Source: Aphanomyces cochlioides (taxonomy: Eukaryota > Oomycota > Saprolegniomycetes > Saprolegniales > Verrucalvaceae). Taken from it: a DNA stretch of 64,000 nt. Location of the stretch: assembly GCA_019828595.1 (NCBI GenBank), contig JAHQRK010000028.1, forward strand, positions 372,001 through 436,000, written 5' to 3'. How positions within the stretch are numbered: position 1 is the stretch's first letter; every line of letters begins with the position of its first letter. Shown here piece after piece: positions 32,937 through 44,505 of the stretch. The translations under genes and the position numbers were made by a program. The notes beneath the pieces are model-generated. The model saw only the letters and a program-made list of their open reading frames with translations, was not told the DNA's origin and made no database searches.

Positions 32937-33830
32937 TCTACTCAATCACGAACAAAGACAAGTGTGCAATTCCGTGCATTCTCAACTGTCGGGCCGGGTT
33001 GATCTGTAACCGAACCGTAATTATGAGACAGCACTGACTGCCAGCACGGCACACGAAATCTCAAGTTCTTTCAGACGCGATCAATAGAGCTGTGCGATGA
33101 CTCACATTCCAATGGAGCCAAAGGACAGAGTGGAAGACTCAGTTCAGAGTTATGGCTTGATTGAATGCACTTCAAGATCGTTGAAAGTTGGAAGAAAGCA
33201 TCATGAAGTCGGATGGCAATTGATGACAGTGATGGCGTGATTACAGCCGACTTGAATTTCACTTGGTATTTGTATTGCGATGATGTCATTCAATGAGATG
33301 AAATTTCTTTTATCCAATGATTTTATTGTAATAGCTGAGCAACATTTTATTTTAACCAATTAATTTGCATGTTTCCTCTCAATGACTTGCATGAGACTGT
33401 TCCTTCTACAAATTCTGATCATGTTGGATTGCTCCTGGGTACTTCCTTCACACAACGATGACTTTGTAACAAAGAGGCAAAGAGGACTTTGCAAGCGAAC
33501 ATGAATCGCATCTGCACATAGTGTTCTGCAAACGACTTCTCTAAATTGAAGTTATTTACTCCTCAGGCGCATGAATACCGGTACATGATACCTGTCCTCC
33601 CAAAAGGACCAATACCACGACCATACCAGACCTATCCTCCTACAAGGAGCAACACCTCAATGGTTATCTGAAGCTCTTCCTGCGAGTCTGAGCCGCAGTT
33701 CTCCCCATCCTCAGTGGCTGCTATAAAGTAGGAGGGCATCGGCTGGTTAACCATTGGAGAGGTTCAGATTGAACTTGATGATATCCATTGTATGACATTT
33801 CAACTGGAGATCAAAAGTATTGTGCAAGGT
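32937..33830. other. Intergenic spacer
   Basis: About 890 bp without a supported gene. 33290-33370 is AT-rich with TTTTATCCAATGATTTTATTG and TTTAACCAATTAA. 33580-33660 has repeated YACCTGTCCTCC/CCTATCCTCCTACAAGG-type words. Confidence 0.35.
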
Positions 33831-34835
33831 TTACTGCAAATCGAGCTTAAGGCGATGCAGGCTACGTAAAGTAGACTCATCGTCTTGTAATCTAACCTTG
33901 GTGCGCTTCTCGGCGTCGTCAACACGCCGCCGTAACATCTATAGGGTACAGTGTTCAGGATAACTCATGCTTGGGACGGTGACCTTGAATTCGGCTTTCT
34001 TTGCGTGGAATTCAGCATGCAGCTCCTTCAGCAAATGAAGTTCGTTCTCGCGAAGCTGGCCATTGTCATCGAGAAAGGAGGATTTCCTCTGTGGCGTGCT
34101 CGGTTACTCTCAGATAGGGGATGAACATACCGTCATGTTAAGTCGACGATTCTTCGGGCTCGGTGACTTCTTTATCGATTTAACGCGCGGAAGTTCATGT
34201 GCCTCTTTGTGCTCTGGAATTTCATCTTCAATCGGTCTTTGGTCAGTCACGTCAGGCCATTCGTTTGATGCTACACGAGGCAACGGAGAAGGAATTCTCG
34301 GCGGTGAGAATCTTGGGGGTGATGGGGGATGGCTCCTAATGGACTGAAGTCTAAACGAGATGTGTTAGACAGAGACATCTTGTGTAGTTCGATACGTGTG
34401 TTGAAATACTTCGATCGTCCCATCTGCTGCCTTTTTCGCTTCAAGGATGTACTTTCCCAACTCTGCCAAGGTGGAAACTCTGGCGTGAGCTTGAGCTTCT
34501 GCGTTCGTCACGTAGGCGTAGATATCTTCAAGGCGACGCATCGCATTCTCGAGTCGATCCATTGTCTGTGTCGCTAATGCTTCGTCAACGAGCCTATAAT
34601 ACGATTGAACAAGCAAGACCTCATTGAGAAACTCAACCGTGCTGGAGCTGTTTCCTTGGCGTCACTAGCTCTCCTGTACGATTCTTCTTATAAAACTTCA
34701 GTTCGCCAGAAGCATCTGCAGAGCCTTACCTTCTTTGAGCATCTCAGCAAGCGGGAGCGTCCCAAAGATGCTGCGAATGTTGTCACTGTTGGCATGCGGT
34801 GGATTTGGCAAAAAGCGCGCGGGTCGCCGCTCCAT
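33831..34835 (-). CDS. Small coiled-coil protein, unrecognised
   Basis: Six exons joined by hand in phase. Exon 1 (34835) is MERRPARFLPNPPHANSDNI to AEMLKE; exon 2 ESYRRASDAKETAPARLSFS; exon 3 the helical stretch LVDEALATQTMDRLENAMRR to IEVFQHT; exon 4 a Pro/Ser-rich basic linker (PSPPRFSPPRIPSPLPRV, then KSIKKSPSPKNRR). Exon 5 is DNGQLRENELHLLKELHAEF and exon 6 MLRRRVDDAEKRTKVRLQDD to LKLDLQ. Introns are 26-46 nt. Two helical parts flank an SP-rich linker carrying several SP sites typical of proline-directed kinase substrates. I do not recognise the family. A structural role is possible: its start is 157 bp from that of the divergent CLASP-like gene, so the two may share a promoter. Confidence 0.7.
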
Positions 34836-34992
34836 CTGGAACCGTTTCAAAATAAAGTAATTTTATTGGGTAAAATAAATTCAAATTAAAACATTTAATT
34901 GGCTAAAAATTAGATTATTCAACACCGGCCAATCAAATACGTATTAAACTAAGAACACTGTTTAATTTGCTGGGAAGACGGAAGCTGCGCGC

Positions 34993-37900
34993 ATGGAGCA
35001 CTGCCTGAGTGCACTTCGATCGACAGGTACGACGCGCTAACGAATGGAATACGGGAAGTAAGAGCCGTCTTTTATGCGTGTTATTGCTACTTTGTCGATC
35101 GAAAGAACACAAGGCTGATGCTCGTTTGTAGAATCGAAAACCCGCTTGACGGGAGTGAGTTATGCCGAACCATTTCTCGACGACGAAGGATGGGAAGAGA
35201 TTTTAACCGCATTAGTGAGCTGTCTTAGCGACAATAATGCCAAGTTGGCTCAAAGTAGTCTCAAGATGCTCACGAAACTTCTTGCAACCAAGACACCAGA
35301 CATGCTCCGATCGTACTTTCCATTGGTGTGGAGTCCTCTGAAAGAAAAGATGGGAGACAGTAAAGCCCCAGTGCGCGAAGCAGCTAACGAACTTGTGCTC
35401 GAGTTTATCGATAAACTTGGCATGAGTGCGACTGTCGACCGTTTGAAACTGTGTACCTCGCACAAGAATTGGCGCACCCGCGAACAGGTAGTTGTTACAT
35501 CTTCCCTGTGCTTGTAAACATATCACGGTGTAGGTGCTAGTCTGCATTGTAATGGCTATGGATCGATTCCAGAACGATCCGCTGAAAGTTAGCTTGGATG
35601 GTCTTCTTGACATGGTGTGTTTACTCGTTTGAGGAGATCGCCAACATTTTTTAGGCGCTCAAACTTCTTGAGGATTCAGCTAAGGAAGTTCGCAATGCGA
35701 GCATGGATCTCCTGGAATCTTTGTACAAAGTTCGCGGTCATACACTCTTGGTTTGAATTATCCCGAAAATTATGTATCACTTCTCTGTAGAACGAACTTC
35801 AAAACAAGCACATCCGAAGCACACACATGCGAGCACTTCTTACTCGATTTGGGGCGGACGTAAGCTCGTCAAGACCTACTCTTGCTAACATATTTACCCA
35901 GGAGGTTACCTCCAACGTTCTGACATTCATGCCACCAACACCCCCGAAGAGATCGTCTTCAATCCATTCTTCTCCTTCACGAACAAGACTTTTGCCTTCT
36001 TCGGCACCACCGCCAACCTCTTCAACAGGATCGATTGAATTAGTCCCGCCGCCAATATCTTGTCAATTTTCCGATCGAGAGGTATGTTTGTTGTGCATAG
36101 TATTCGCCCATACTTTCTGTTCAGCTTGCCAGTGAGTTGCAACGAGTTACGCAAGGTCTAACACCTGACTCCGAATGGTCTCGGCGTGTGGAAGTCTGTA
36201 TTCCGTAATTCGTAAGGCACTAAGGTTCTTGTCTTAGGCAATGCAACGACTGCAAGCCCTGGTTGCTGGAGGCGCTGCTCTTCAGCCTATTTTCGCATCC
36301 ACTTTGCGCCAACTCCGTGAAACACTATGTGAACAAGTAGGTGACTTGCGCTCCGCTGTGCTCCGAGAGGCCTGTACAACAATAGCAGTCATCGCGAATG
36401 CGATGGGTGATGCATTCAATACACATGCCGAATTCTTTGTTGCAGCGCTCCTTAAATCAACCATTGTGACCATTCAAATCATTGCAGTTTCGGCAGATTC
36501 GTGTTTGAAAAGCATTGTCCGAAGTACACAAACGGGATATCCCAAAGTCATGACAAAGTGAGTGTACTTTAATTTTCCCCAATTGATGTGCACTTTTAGG
36601 CTGATTGATGGTGCGCGCTCCCGCAACCAAGTGCTACGTTTACATTGTGTCGAGTATCTCACAATGGCGTTTTCTTTATGGCATGTGGTTGTATTGGAAC
36701 GTGCAGCAGATTCAATGGCTGCTCTCTTACCGCACATCCTTTGTGATGCTCAAGCCGATGTTCGCCTAGCTGCACGCAGATGCTTCTGGTCATTTCACCG
36801 TACTTTCGAGGTAAAACTTGCTCTCCATCCTTCTCTTGAGTCGAGTCCATTTCAGGCCCGTGCGGAATCTGTAAGGATGCAGCTTGATTCATCTACCCAA
36901 CGTCGCCTTCAAGAAGATGTCAACATGGAAGGTGCAAGAAATGTAAATCCAGTGGACCTAACGAGCTTTGATCCACCTGCAAACTCGCTTGCGGTGGCCC
37001 GACCTCCTTCATTTGGCCCACGTCGAGTGGAAGCCCAGACAGAGTCTTCAGTTGTAGCGACAGCACCTATCTCTGGCCCTGCCCGCGTTCTCAATCGAAA
37101 GATACCAATTAAGCAAGAAAACGAAGCACCAAAGTCAATGCCCGGTCCACTACGTGTGCTGGCACCACCCCCGAAACCATCGTCATTGGCCTCTACAGTT
37201 CAGGAGTCGACCACGTTTGTCGGGGCCAAGCGTGTTGAAGCCAAAACATCAGCTACCAATGCTCCCTCAAAACTAAAGGAACAACCTCCAGTGAGTTCAG
37301 GGGCTAAGCGTACTTTATCTTCAGAATTCGAGCCCAAATTGTCAACTACAAGTGCCACAACTCAAAAGGACCCACCCCCAGTCAGTTCTACGAAGCCCTT
37401 GTCTCTGCGTGTTAGCGACAATTTGATGGGATCTCAAGCGTCTGGAAAGGAAGAGGTTTCGATCGTCTCTCTACTTGAAAAAGCCGACGATGCGATATGG
37501 TCAACGCGACTGGAGGCAATGGAACAGCTAGTAAAACTCGCTGTTGAAGGTAGAATCTCGGACACTACGCGCCTTGTCAAGATTGTGCACAAAAGACTCG
37601 GTGATACGCACTATCGAATCGTTCAAGCCGCCCTAAAACTCGTAGAGCATCTTTTGGTCGCTGCGCCGAACTTGTTGCGGCAACCCACAAACTGGAAGCC
37701 CATTCTCCCTAAATGTTTTTCAAAAATGGTGGATCCTAAAGAGGGAGTCCGAAATTCTGCGTCAACTGTTTTGGATGGATATTTGATACTCTTAGAGCCC
37801 AACGCTCTTGCAACAGCCATCGCAACATCAATGCTGGATGGTATTCCTGTCAAAGTCAAGGCGGTCGTATTTCAATTTTTATTGAAACTTGTACCAACTG

Positions 37901-39011
37901 CGAATGATTTCTTCTCGAATGGCGTTCTCTTGCGGTCGCTGGTACTAAAAATCGCCCAATATTTGGAGCAAGAAAATGTCGGTGGTGCAGCTGCGGAGCT
38001 CGCCCTTGCTTTATACAAGCTGTACAAACCAACAATGCAATTAGTGGAATCGCAAGTGCCATTGGCAAAGGTGTCATTGCTTCAAAAGTGCTATCAATCG
38101 CCTCCTCAAGCAACATCTTTGAAACGAAAACCCACATTTGACATCGAGGAAGAACCTCAGGATTCAAGATTTGACCTGGAATTGAATCGACTGGTCAGCC
38201 TCTTACGCGACAATAACACATCTACAGAGCTAAAAGTTGAAACTGTGCGAGAAGTAAGCCAGCGGCACATATCCGTGATTCATTCTGTGCAATATAGGCA
38301 TTACCTCTCATCAAGTCTCAAGACGCAGTAAACTATCTCGTGGATTTAGTTCCTGCCCTTCTCGACTTGATGGTGGAGAAGAGCGAGTCAAATGTGTACG
38401 AAATTGTTCAGAGCAAAATTTTGCTATCGATCAAAGCACTCCTCGAGCAAACATTAACTGTGCAGCAGATGCAGCCATTAATACGCGCTGTCCTTGAGCG
38501 CACAAACAACAGCTCCCTCCTGGTATTCAAACTTGAATAGTTTTGGTTCTATGTCTTGTTCTTAGGGACTGTATTTTATCGAGAAAGTTCTGACATTAGT
38601 GTTGGAAGTCGCGGCTCCAGTGACGCAAACACGTATGCTAATCGATGCTATGCAACATCCACAAATCTCAGACGCACAGTTGCAAATTGCACTCAAGACT
38701 CTGCGATTTGCGCTGAACAATCTCTCAGTTGATGCTCTTCTTCCTGGTGAATTTGACCTGATTTTTGCATCAGTTCTACCCGTAAGTTGAATTTTCAAGC
38801 AGATTTCACTGAAGCGCTCATTTTGTAGGGGTTGACACATTCCAAATCTGGTGTTCGAAAGAATACAGTCTGGTGTCTGGTCTCTCTCTATTTTCTCGGT
38901 GGATCTGACGCTTGTGCCAATCATTTTGACAAAATGTCGCCCCACCATCGAAAACTCGTGTCGCTGTATATTGACAAAGCACAAGCAACACGAGATGAGC
39001 CTATGAAGTAA
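34993..39011 (+). CDS. CLASP: CLASP-like TOG/HEAT microtubule-associated protein
   Basis: A gene of many exons starting MEHCLSALRST (34993-35026), then ESKTRLTGVSYAEPF after the first intron. HEAT/TOG blocks follow: DDEGWEEILTALVSCLSDNN, SYFPLVWSPLKEKMGDSKAP, and further units to about 36150. A Ser/Pro linker (PPTPPKRSSSIHSSPSRTRL) leads to a second TOG-like array (36240-36830: QVGDLRSAVLREACTTIAVI, DAQADVRLAARRCFWSFHRT), which is the hallmark of CLASP TOG2. The stretch 36900-37440 is a Pro/Ser-rich basic region with recurring GPxRV and GAKR motifs. A further HEAT array runs from 37470 to 39011 (MSPHHRKLVSLYIDKAQ). CLASPs stabilise microtubule plus ends and help form spindles. Intron borders after 38250 are approximate. 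The start faces the coiled-coil gene at 34835. Confidence 0.85.
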
Positions 39012-39338
39012 TTATTCAGATGCCAATACATCATAATTTATCCACAATTATTCCGAGTTGGTTGTCGAAAGATTTGGCGATTTGAACTTCTTGACCAAAC
39101 GAGCTGATACACTGTAGCAATCGATTGCTTGTACCGTACAATCCTTAATAAACCAAGCCATGAGTTCCTGATGATCATAGGAGAAGCGTGAAGCCGCGGT
39201 TACGATGCTAGTGAATATTCAAGGATCCATGCTAGTTGTGAAGTGTGAGCGAGTTTTGCTCGTTGGCTGACTACTGGACAATAAGACAATTGAAATGCGT
39301 GCAATAAGATATTTGAAACCAGTGCAATGAATTCTTGT
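39012..39338. other. Spacer between convergent CLASP-like and DDX49 genes
   Basis: 327 bp between two 3' ends; no gene, repeat or structured element seen. Confidence 0.4.
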
Positions 39339-40832
39339 TTACTTTTTCGACCACAGTTTCTTACGTGCTTGAACCTTTTCGTCGAAGCCATGTTCCTTGA
39401 GCTTCATCTTGGCCACGCGTGTGGCAGTTGTGACATCATTGAGCAGTTTGAGCACATCTGGTTCTGGTGCGTTTTCTTCGTAATTGTCGAGGGACTTTCC
39501 TATTTTCCCTTCGATGTTTTGCAAGAGCTCAATATCATGCTGCGTCACGATGGAAATGGCTGAACCGACGCGACCAGCACGTGCTGTACGACCCACTCGA
39601 TGAATGTAGTCATCGGCATCACGGGGTAGATCGTAGTTGACCACATGAGTTACTTCTGGAATATCCAAACCGCGAGATGCTACATCCGTCGAGATCAAGA
39701 TGCGGGCTACACCAGACTTGAATTTCCCAAGTGCAGCCATACGCCGCGATTGACTCATGACTGCGTGCAAGGAAACGACAGGAAGATTGAATTCCAATGC
39801 GATCTCACAAACAAGTTGACATGTCTTGGCAGTTGCAACAAAGACAACCATGGATTTGGACTTTTCAGCAGACGATGGTACAATCAAGTCATCTAGAATA
39901 CTGAAGAGTGAGATGGTGTTGGCGATACGCGACGGCATACCTTGCTTCTTTTTCTTCTTTGCAACACGTGAGTTATCGTCTTCCTTGTCGTCAACAGGGC
40001 CAATGAGAGTCTGCATTAGGTACAGCAAGTACGTCGATTTGATCTGTGCAGGAACGAAGAGATAACCTTGCTTGAGCTGCGTGACAGTGGTAGCTGTCGG
40101 GGTTGCATCGAATCGGAATGGATTTGTCAGGGCCATGGCCTCCAGTTCTTTCAGATCAGCGGTCATTGTAGCGGAAAATAACAGCGTTTGGTGACTTGAT
40201 CCCAACGTGTCGAGGAGAAATGCAAGATCTTTGGAGAATGTCGCATTAAGAAGTCGATCGGCTTCATCGAGAACCAAATACTTGATGAGTTTGAGATTGG
40301 GTGGTGTAGCACGCAACATGTGATCTCTCAGACGACCTGGCGTCGCGACAATCACATGTGGTCGTTGCTCGAGTGCTAGAGCTTGTGTCATCATGTCAAC
40401 TCCACCTACGACAACGCATGTACGAAGCGATAGTCCACTTCCAAGAGCTTGGAATTGCTCGGCAATTTGAAATGCCAATTCACGTGTTGGCGTCAAGACA
40501 AGTGCAAATGGGCCGTAGATTTCCTTGGCCAGTTCGTGCAAGATAGGCAGTGCGAATGCAGCCGTCTTCCCGCTACCTGTCTGTGCACACCCCATGACAT
40601 CTCGTCCTGCAAGGATTGGTGGAATGCAATGAGCTTGCACAGGTGTTGGTTTGACCAAGCCGAGAAGAGTGCACTTGGCTGTGATCCATGGATCGAGACC
40701 CAAATCGGCAAACGTGGTGAGGAAAGATGGCTCTTTGGTCGGTGCATCATCGTCAGCTGTCTGTTTAGATGTCGTTCCTGGCGTAGCAGTCGGTGCTTGA
40801 CGCTTTCGCTTGGGAGCAAAGAGGACACTCAT
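39339..40832 (-). CDS. DDX49: DEAD-box RNA helicase DDX49/Dbp8
   Basis: A single exon of 497 residues from MSVLFAPKRKRQ; an upstream ATG at 40970 would add 46 residues without helicase similarity. Motifs in order: isolated F and Q motif (FADLGLDPW, KPTPVQAHCIPPIL), motif I AQTGSGKTAAF, Ia PTRELAFQ, Ib TPGRL, motif II VLDEADRLL, motif III SATMT, motif IV VVFVATAKT, motif V STDVASRGLDIP, motif VI HRVGRTARAGR. The text around GGVDMMTQALALEQRPHVIV, and the short insert of acidic/Lys residues after the first RecA domain, match DDX49/Dbp8, a nucleolar helicase for 18S rRNA maturation. The C-terminus KMKLKEHGFDEKVQARKKLW is basic as in the family. Confidence 0.93.
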   Translation of the reverse strand: MSVLFAPKRKRQAPTATPGTTSKQTADDDAPTKEPSFLTTFADLGLDPWITAKCTLLGLVKPTPVQAHCIPPILAGRDVMGCAQTGSGKTAAFALPILHELAKEIYGPFALVLTPTRELAFQIAEQFQALGSGLSLRTCVVVGGVDMMTQALALEQRPHVIVATPGRLRDHMLRATPPNLKLIKYLVLDEADRLLNATFSKDLAFLLDTLGSSHQTLLFSATMTADLKELEAMALTNPFRFDATPTATTVTQLKQGYLFVPAQIKSTYLLYLMQTLIGPVDDKEDDNSRVAKKKKKQGMPSRIANTISLFSILDDLIVPSSAEKSKSMVVFVATAKTCQLVCEIALEFNLPVVSLHAVMSQSRRMAALGKFKSGVARILISTDVASRGLDIPEVTHVVNYDLPRDADDYIHRVGRTARAGRVGSAISIVTQHDIELLQNIEGKIGKSLDNYEENAPEPDVLKLLNDVTTATRVAKMKLKEHGFDEKVQARKKLWSKK

Positions 40833-41128
40833 GTGCTGTGCAAGCAAAAATGCAAAAATGGCCAATCGTTCCGCTTCATCGTTCTTACTGGTCCAGTGAT
40901 TTTGTGACAAAGCTAAAATTAACCTTGGATCGTTTTTCGCAATGATGCCGATGATTGATAGGCATGACATTCACAACAAATCACAATTCGAGAGTATTGA
41001 CCCCGAAAAGGAGGAAATCGGATGGACAGGTTTGAGAATTTCATGTCCAGTTGATATTGACATAACATGTTGTGAGTAGACCTACAGAGAAAATTGACGT
41101 AGAACGGGTTTGGCTTCTGTCTTAAAAG

Positions 41129-42431
41129 TCAAAGAAAACGTCTGGCTCTCTTGGGTGGCTGCTTAGCCTCCATAGAATGCTTGACCATGGTTTCACCAAA
41201 GCCAGACTCATAATCGAATGGATTAAATTGTCTTTTGGGGATCATCGGGCTAAACGAACGATCTGGAGATCGTTGGTCGCCCGAATCGACCCCACTTTCA
41301 GTTTCAAGAATCATCTACAGAGTGCATTTCAAGAATCGTAAGGGGGATATTGAACCTGATCTGCTGATACCAGTCGAAACAACATGAATGCACAGGTGGG
41401 AGAATACGTCTTTCCAGAATTTACGAGTAAATAAAATTCTGTATAGCTCTACAATAAATGTTAGATAGAGTAGTTGGAAGCTTTACACATTGCCTCAGGA
41501 TTTGAACATTTGACGACAATGCCGAATCCATGTGAAGATAAGTAATGGTGCAAGTTTCGACACGTGCCATCTTCGGGGTTGATTGATTCTCCATTGAGAG
41601 GAAAGCCAAGCACTGCACTTCCGTCAACAGAGTCGAGAGGTACAGCATATAGTGCAGTAAGTATTGCTAATCCTCCGTGCAATAAATGACGAGCGAGTTC
41701 CTCGTTGAAAATATTGAAATTGCTTCGGAGGATGAGTCTCATTATTTGTGGTGATGTCGAGTTCGCAGCTCTCGCAGATCGGAAATCAATAGTGGATATG
41801 ACGTGAGATTGATACATGCGCAACCATCGCTTCTATGAACATTTAATCCTCAGATCAAACCACAACTTACAATAACTCTCCGAAGATCGAACAAGGAATC
41901 TTCAGCTTGCTCGATCGAGACAGACTCCATGCGAGAGGTTGCATCTACGAACGCCAACATACTTGATGACGTAGCTTGAATATCTTCGTCTTCAGATCGC
42001 AGCAAGATAACTTGAATACGCCCTGTGCTCTTTCCTTGCAGTTGTGCATTTTCAATTTCGGCTTTCGTTGGCAGTGTCGTGGGGGTTGTAATATATACGA
42101 CTTGTGTTTCGGTCTGTTGAAGGAGTCGCATGGCATTGTGAAAATCTCTCAAGCAAGAACAGTTTTGTCCATGGGACCCATTTGTGCTCGTAGGTCGTAT
42201 TTGTTCAATCTGTTTGACAAGCGGATCCAATGCACACACTGGCCGATGGAGGGGTGCTCGGCATCCAATCGTGTTGACACTCGCAATGACTATGTCATGA
42301 CGAAGTAGCGACAGCCCGCCAAAGAACTCACGAAGTACTCGTCGCACTACGATTAATGACGTCTCCATGGTACCACATACGTTGACGAGGATTCCTAGCG
42401 GGGTCCTTGGTGGCGATGTCCTGTCTGCCAT
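41129..42431 (-). CDS. Unrecognised protein, possible vWA-like N-terminal fold
   Basis: Four exons joined in phase by hand: MADRTSPPRTPLGILVNVCG to LRRVI; KRWLRMYQSHVISTIDFRSA to NPEAI; YTEFYLLVNSGKTYSPTCAF to LVSADQ; MILETESGVDSGDQRSPDRS to PKRARRFL. Introns are about 40-50 nt. The first part alternates hydrophobic strands and helices (GILVNVCGTMETSLIVVRRV, HDIVIASVNTIG, TQVVYITTPTTL, RIQVILLRSED), which looks like a Rossmann or von Willebrand A fold without a clear DxSxS site. The C-terminus is basic with KQPPKRARR, a possible nuclear signal. I do not know the family. An upstream in-frame ATG at 42482 is possible. It is divergent from the ankyrin gene, and both share a 170 bp promoter with TTATCCGGAA and TTCCGGATAA sites at 42487-42509. 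Confidence 0.6.
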
Positions 42432-42598
42432 GATTATGGTCCTTGTTGTCAAATTTGAAATTGCGCGCGAAACTTGCTCCAAATCTTTATCCGGAACTTC
42501 CGGATAATAAGAAATTTGAGAGCAAATTGGTTTACACTGTTAAATAATCTTCTCAATTTTGACTGTTCATTTATTTTATTGATTTCCTTTGACGAAAC

Positions 42599-43591
42599 AT
42601 GGCGAAGCGACAACGACCTCAGAGCGAACTGTCGAGCAGCCGAGTCCTTCGGTCCTTAGAGCTGCGACCACTCATCTTTCAGTATCAAGATGGCATTTAC
42701 TATGAATTTCTTCCGCTGCACCAATCGATGAAGCCATTTCGTCTCGCACGGCGTGGATGCTTACATCCAATGCGCGTTGAAGAGTTACCTGACGACCACA
42801 TTGAGATCATCCACAGTCTTCTCTCGACATGCTATGCCTCACAGAAATCACTCATCAAGATGCTCCACTCCATGGAATACATACGATCGTTCGTCGCCCA
42901 CCATGTTGTGTTCACAGGCAATGTGGCCATCGCTGAACAACTCGACGAAGCATTTGGAATTGCTCAATTCCCAGGACCTCTCATTGACATTGCAGCACGT
43001 CGCGGACATTTTGCCATGGTTCAGTTCCTCCACGAGCATGGACATCCTGGATGCTCTACTGATGCAATGGACAGCACTGCATTGACTGGTGATATGGAGA
43101 TACTACGGTACCTCCACACTCATCGATCTGAAGGATGTTCCACCGATGCCATGGACGATGCTGCAGCCTGCGGTAACTTGGAAATCGTCCAATTCCTACA
43201 CAACCATCGGTATGAAGGATGCACAGTCGAAGCGATGGATCGTGCTGCAACTGGTGGACATTTAACAGTTGTGGAATTTCTCCACTTCCATCGCACAGAA
43301 GGCTGTACAACCAATGCACTCGATGGAGCCGCGGCGAATGGGCGCATGGATGTGGTCAGATTCTTGAGCGAACATCGACAGGAAGGATGTACCCGACGAG
43401 CCCTCAAGGCAGCAGCGCGACGGGGTGATCTTGCCATGGTAAAATACCTCCATGGCCGCTCGGTCCAAGGTTTAACGTATGCAGAGCTGCAGGAAACTTG
43501 CAGCATGACGCGAGATGCCAGTGTCCTGGACTACCTCGCGCAAATTTCTGTCCTCCCTTGTAGTGATGATGACATGATGAGCGATTATTAA
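42599..43591 (+). CDS. Ankyrin-repeat protein of the EGCTTDAMD type
   Basis: A single exon of 330 residues. The N-terminal ~120 residues are not ankyrin-like (LRPLIFQYQDGIYYEFLPLH). From about 125 to 300 there are at least six ankyrin-like units of ~31 residues, with core A.G.L..V.FLH..R.EGC: for example AACGNLEIVQFLHNHRYEGC, ATGGHLTVVEFLHFHRTEGC and AANGRMDVVRFLSEHRQEGC. Saprolegniales have large families with exactly this EGCT.DAMD signature. It is likely a protein-interaction scaffold; partners are unknown. The C-terminus is acidic (CSDDDMMSDY). It converges with the psq-type gene 17 bp downstream. Confidence 0.88.
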   Translation: MAKRQRPQSELSSSRVLRSLELRPLIFQYQDGIYYEFLPLHQSMKPFRLARRGCLHPMRVEELPDDHIEIIHSLLSTCYASQKSLIKMLHSMEYIRSFVAHHVVFTGNVAIAEQLDEAFGIAQFPGPLIDIAARRGHFAMVQFLHEHGHPGCSTDAMDSTALTGDMEILRYLHTHRSEGCSTDAMDDAAACGNLEIVQFLHNHRYEGCTVEAMDRAATGGHLTVVEFLHFHRTEGCTTNALDGAAANGRMDVVRFLSEHRQEGCTRRALKAAARRGDLAMVKYLHGRSVQGLTYAELQETCSMTRDASVLDYLAQISVLPCSDDDMMSDY

Positions 43592-43608
43592 GACATTATA
43601 TCTCACTC

Positions 43609-44459
43609 CTAAGCCGTCTGATTGGTTTCTGACGACACAGGTGCTGTTGGTGTGGCTGCTGGTGGGGCTGAAATTGCAGGAGCTGCTGGAGTTTGCGTTG
43701 AGGCTGGGGTTGGACCAGGGGCTGCGCTCTGCATGGATTCTGAGGCATCGGGCGTGTTGTTGCCTTGAGCAAGTTCAGCCAGAGCGTAAATGACGCTCAT
43801 TTCATCAGACCGAGAATCCTTGGGCTTGAGGAGCGACGTATCTTCTTCGAGCAAAGGTTCGGTGGGTGACAAGCTATCGAGAACTTCGTCAGGAAGATTG
43901 TCTGGAAGCAAGTCGTCGTCATTTTCTTCGTCGCTATGGACTTTGGGGCGCCCAGTCGAGTTAAATGCAACGTATTCCATCAATTGGTGGCGTCGCAGCC
44001 AGCGAAAGACATACATGTACAAGTTGTGGCCTTGTTTGCCTTGCGATGATGGAAGCACTTGTTGACATTTCGAAATGACCTCTGACATGCGTAGCTTCGA
44101 AATCTTGCCGCGCGTTTCGACGTATGCTTTGAATCGTCGCTCGTCTTTCGTCAAGATGCGTTCCTTTCGTTTAAAGTCCGAACGTGGTTTACGGGTCAAC
44201 TTTGCACCAGGCGGAGCTTCCTCGACGCGCTGGCGGATGCTTTCTGCATCCGCCTTCCATCGCGAAATGGTCCGATTGTTCACTTTGTACTTCCTGGCAG
44301 CTTCTCGCGGCTTGAGAGTACCTTCTTCGAGCTCCTACAACAGGTCAGACAAGCCTTCATCCAGCAATCTACCCGGAGGCATTGGTACTTGACGTGATAC
44401 GAGTTCATCACACCCACGAAATGTCGAGAGTTGTTCTTGGCCAGTATAGGCCGTTGCAT
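43609..44459 (-). CDS. psq/CENP-B-type HTH protein, likely derived from a transposase
   Basis: Two exons: 44459-44373 (MQRPILAKNNSRHFVGVMNS to CLR) and 44334-43609, with a 38 nt intron in phase. The joined helix-turn-helix reads LEEGTLKPREAARKYKVNNR TISRW-like, typical of psq or Tc5/CENP-B N-terminal domains. A second helical block follows (KDERRFKAYVETRGKISKLR; SEVISKCQQVLP), then GKQGHNLYMYVFRWLRRH. The rest is acidic and ends in a Pro/Ala/Thr-rich tail (about 60 residues). No DDE catalytic domain is present, so it may be a domesticated DNA-binding protein. The chosen ATG is only 46 bp from the end of a Harbinger-like MITE, whose sequence extends the open frame upstream; the true start is therefore uncertain. 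Confidence 0.68.
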
Positions 44460-44505
44460 ACAAAATGCAGGGGCACATTTCAAACTTATTTTAAATATAT
44501 TCTTA

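Noticed and set aside
40449..40907. Plus-strand Cys-rich 152-residue frame opposite the DDX49 gene
   Set aside because: Antisense of conserved helicase motifs.
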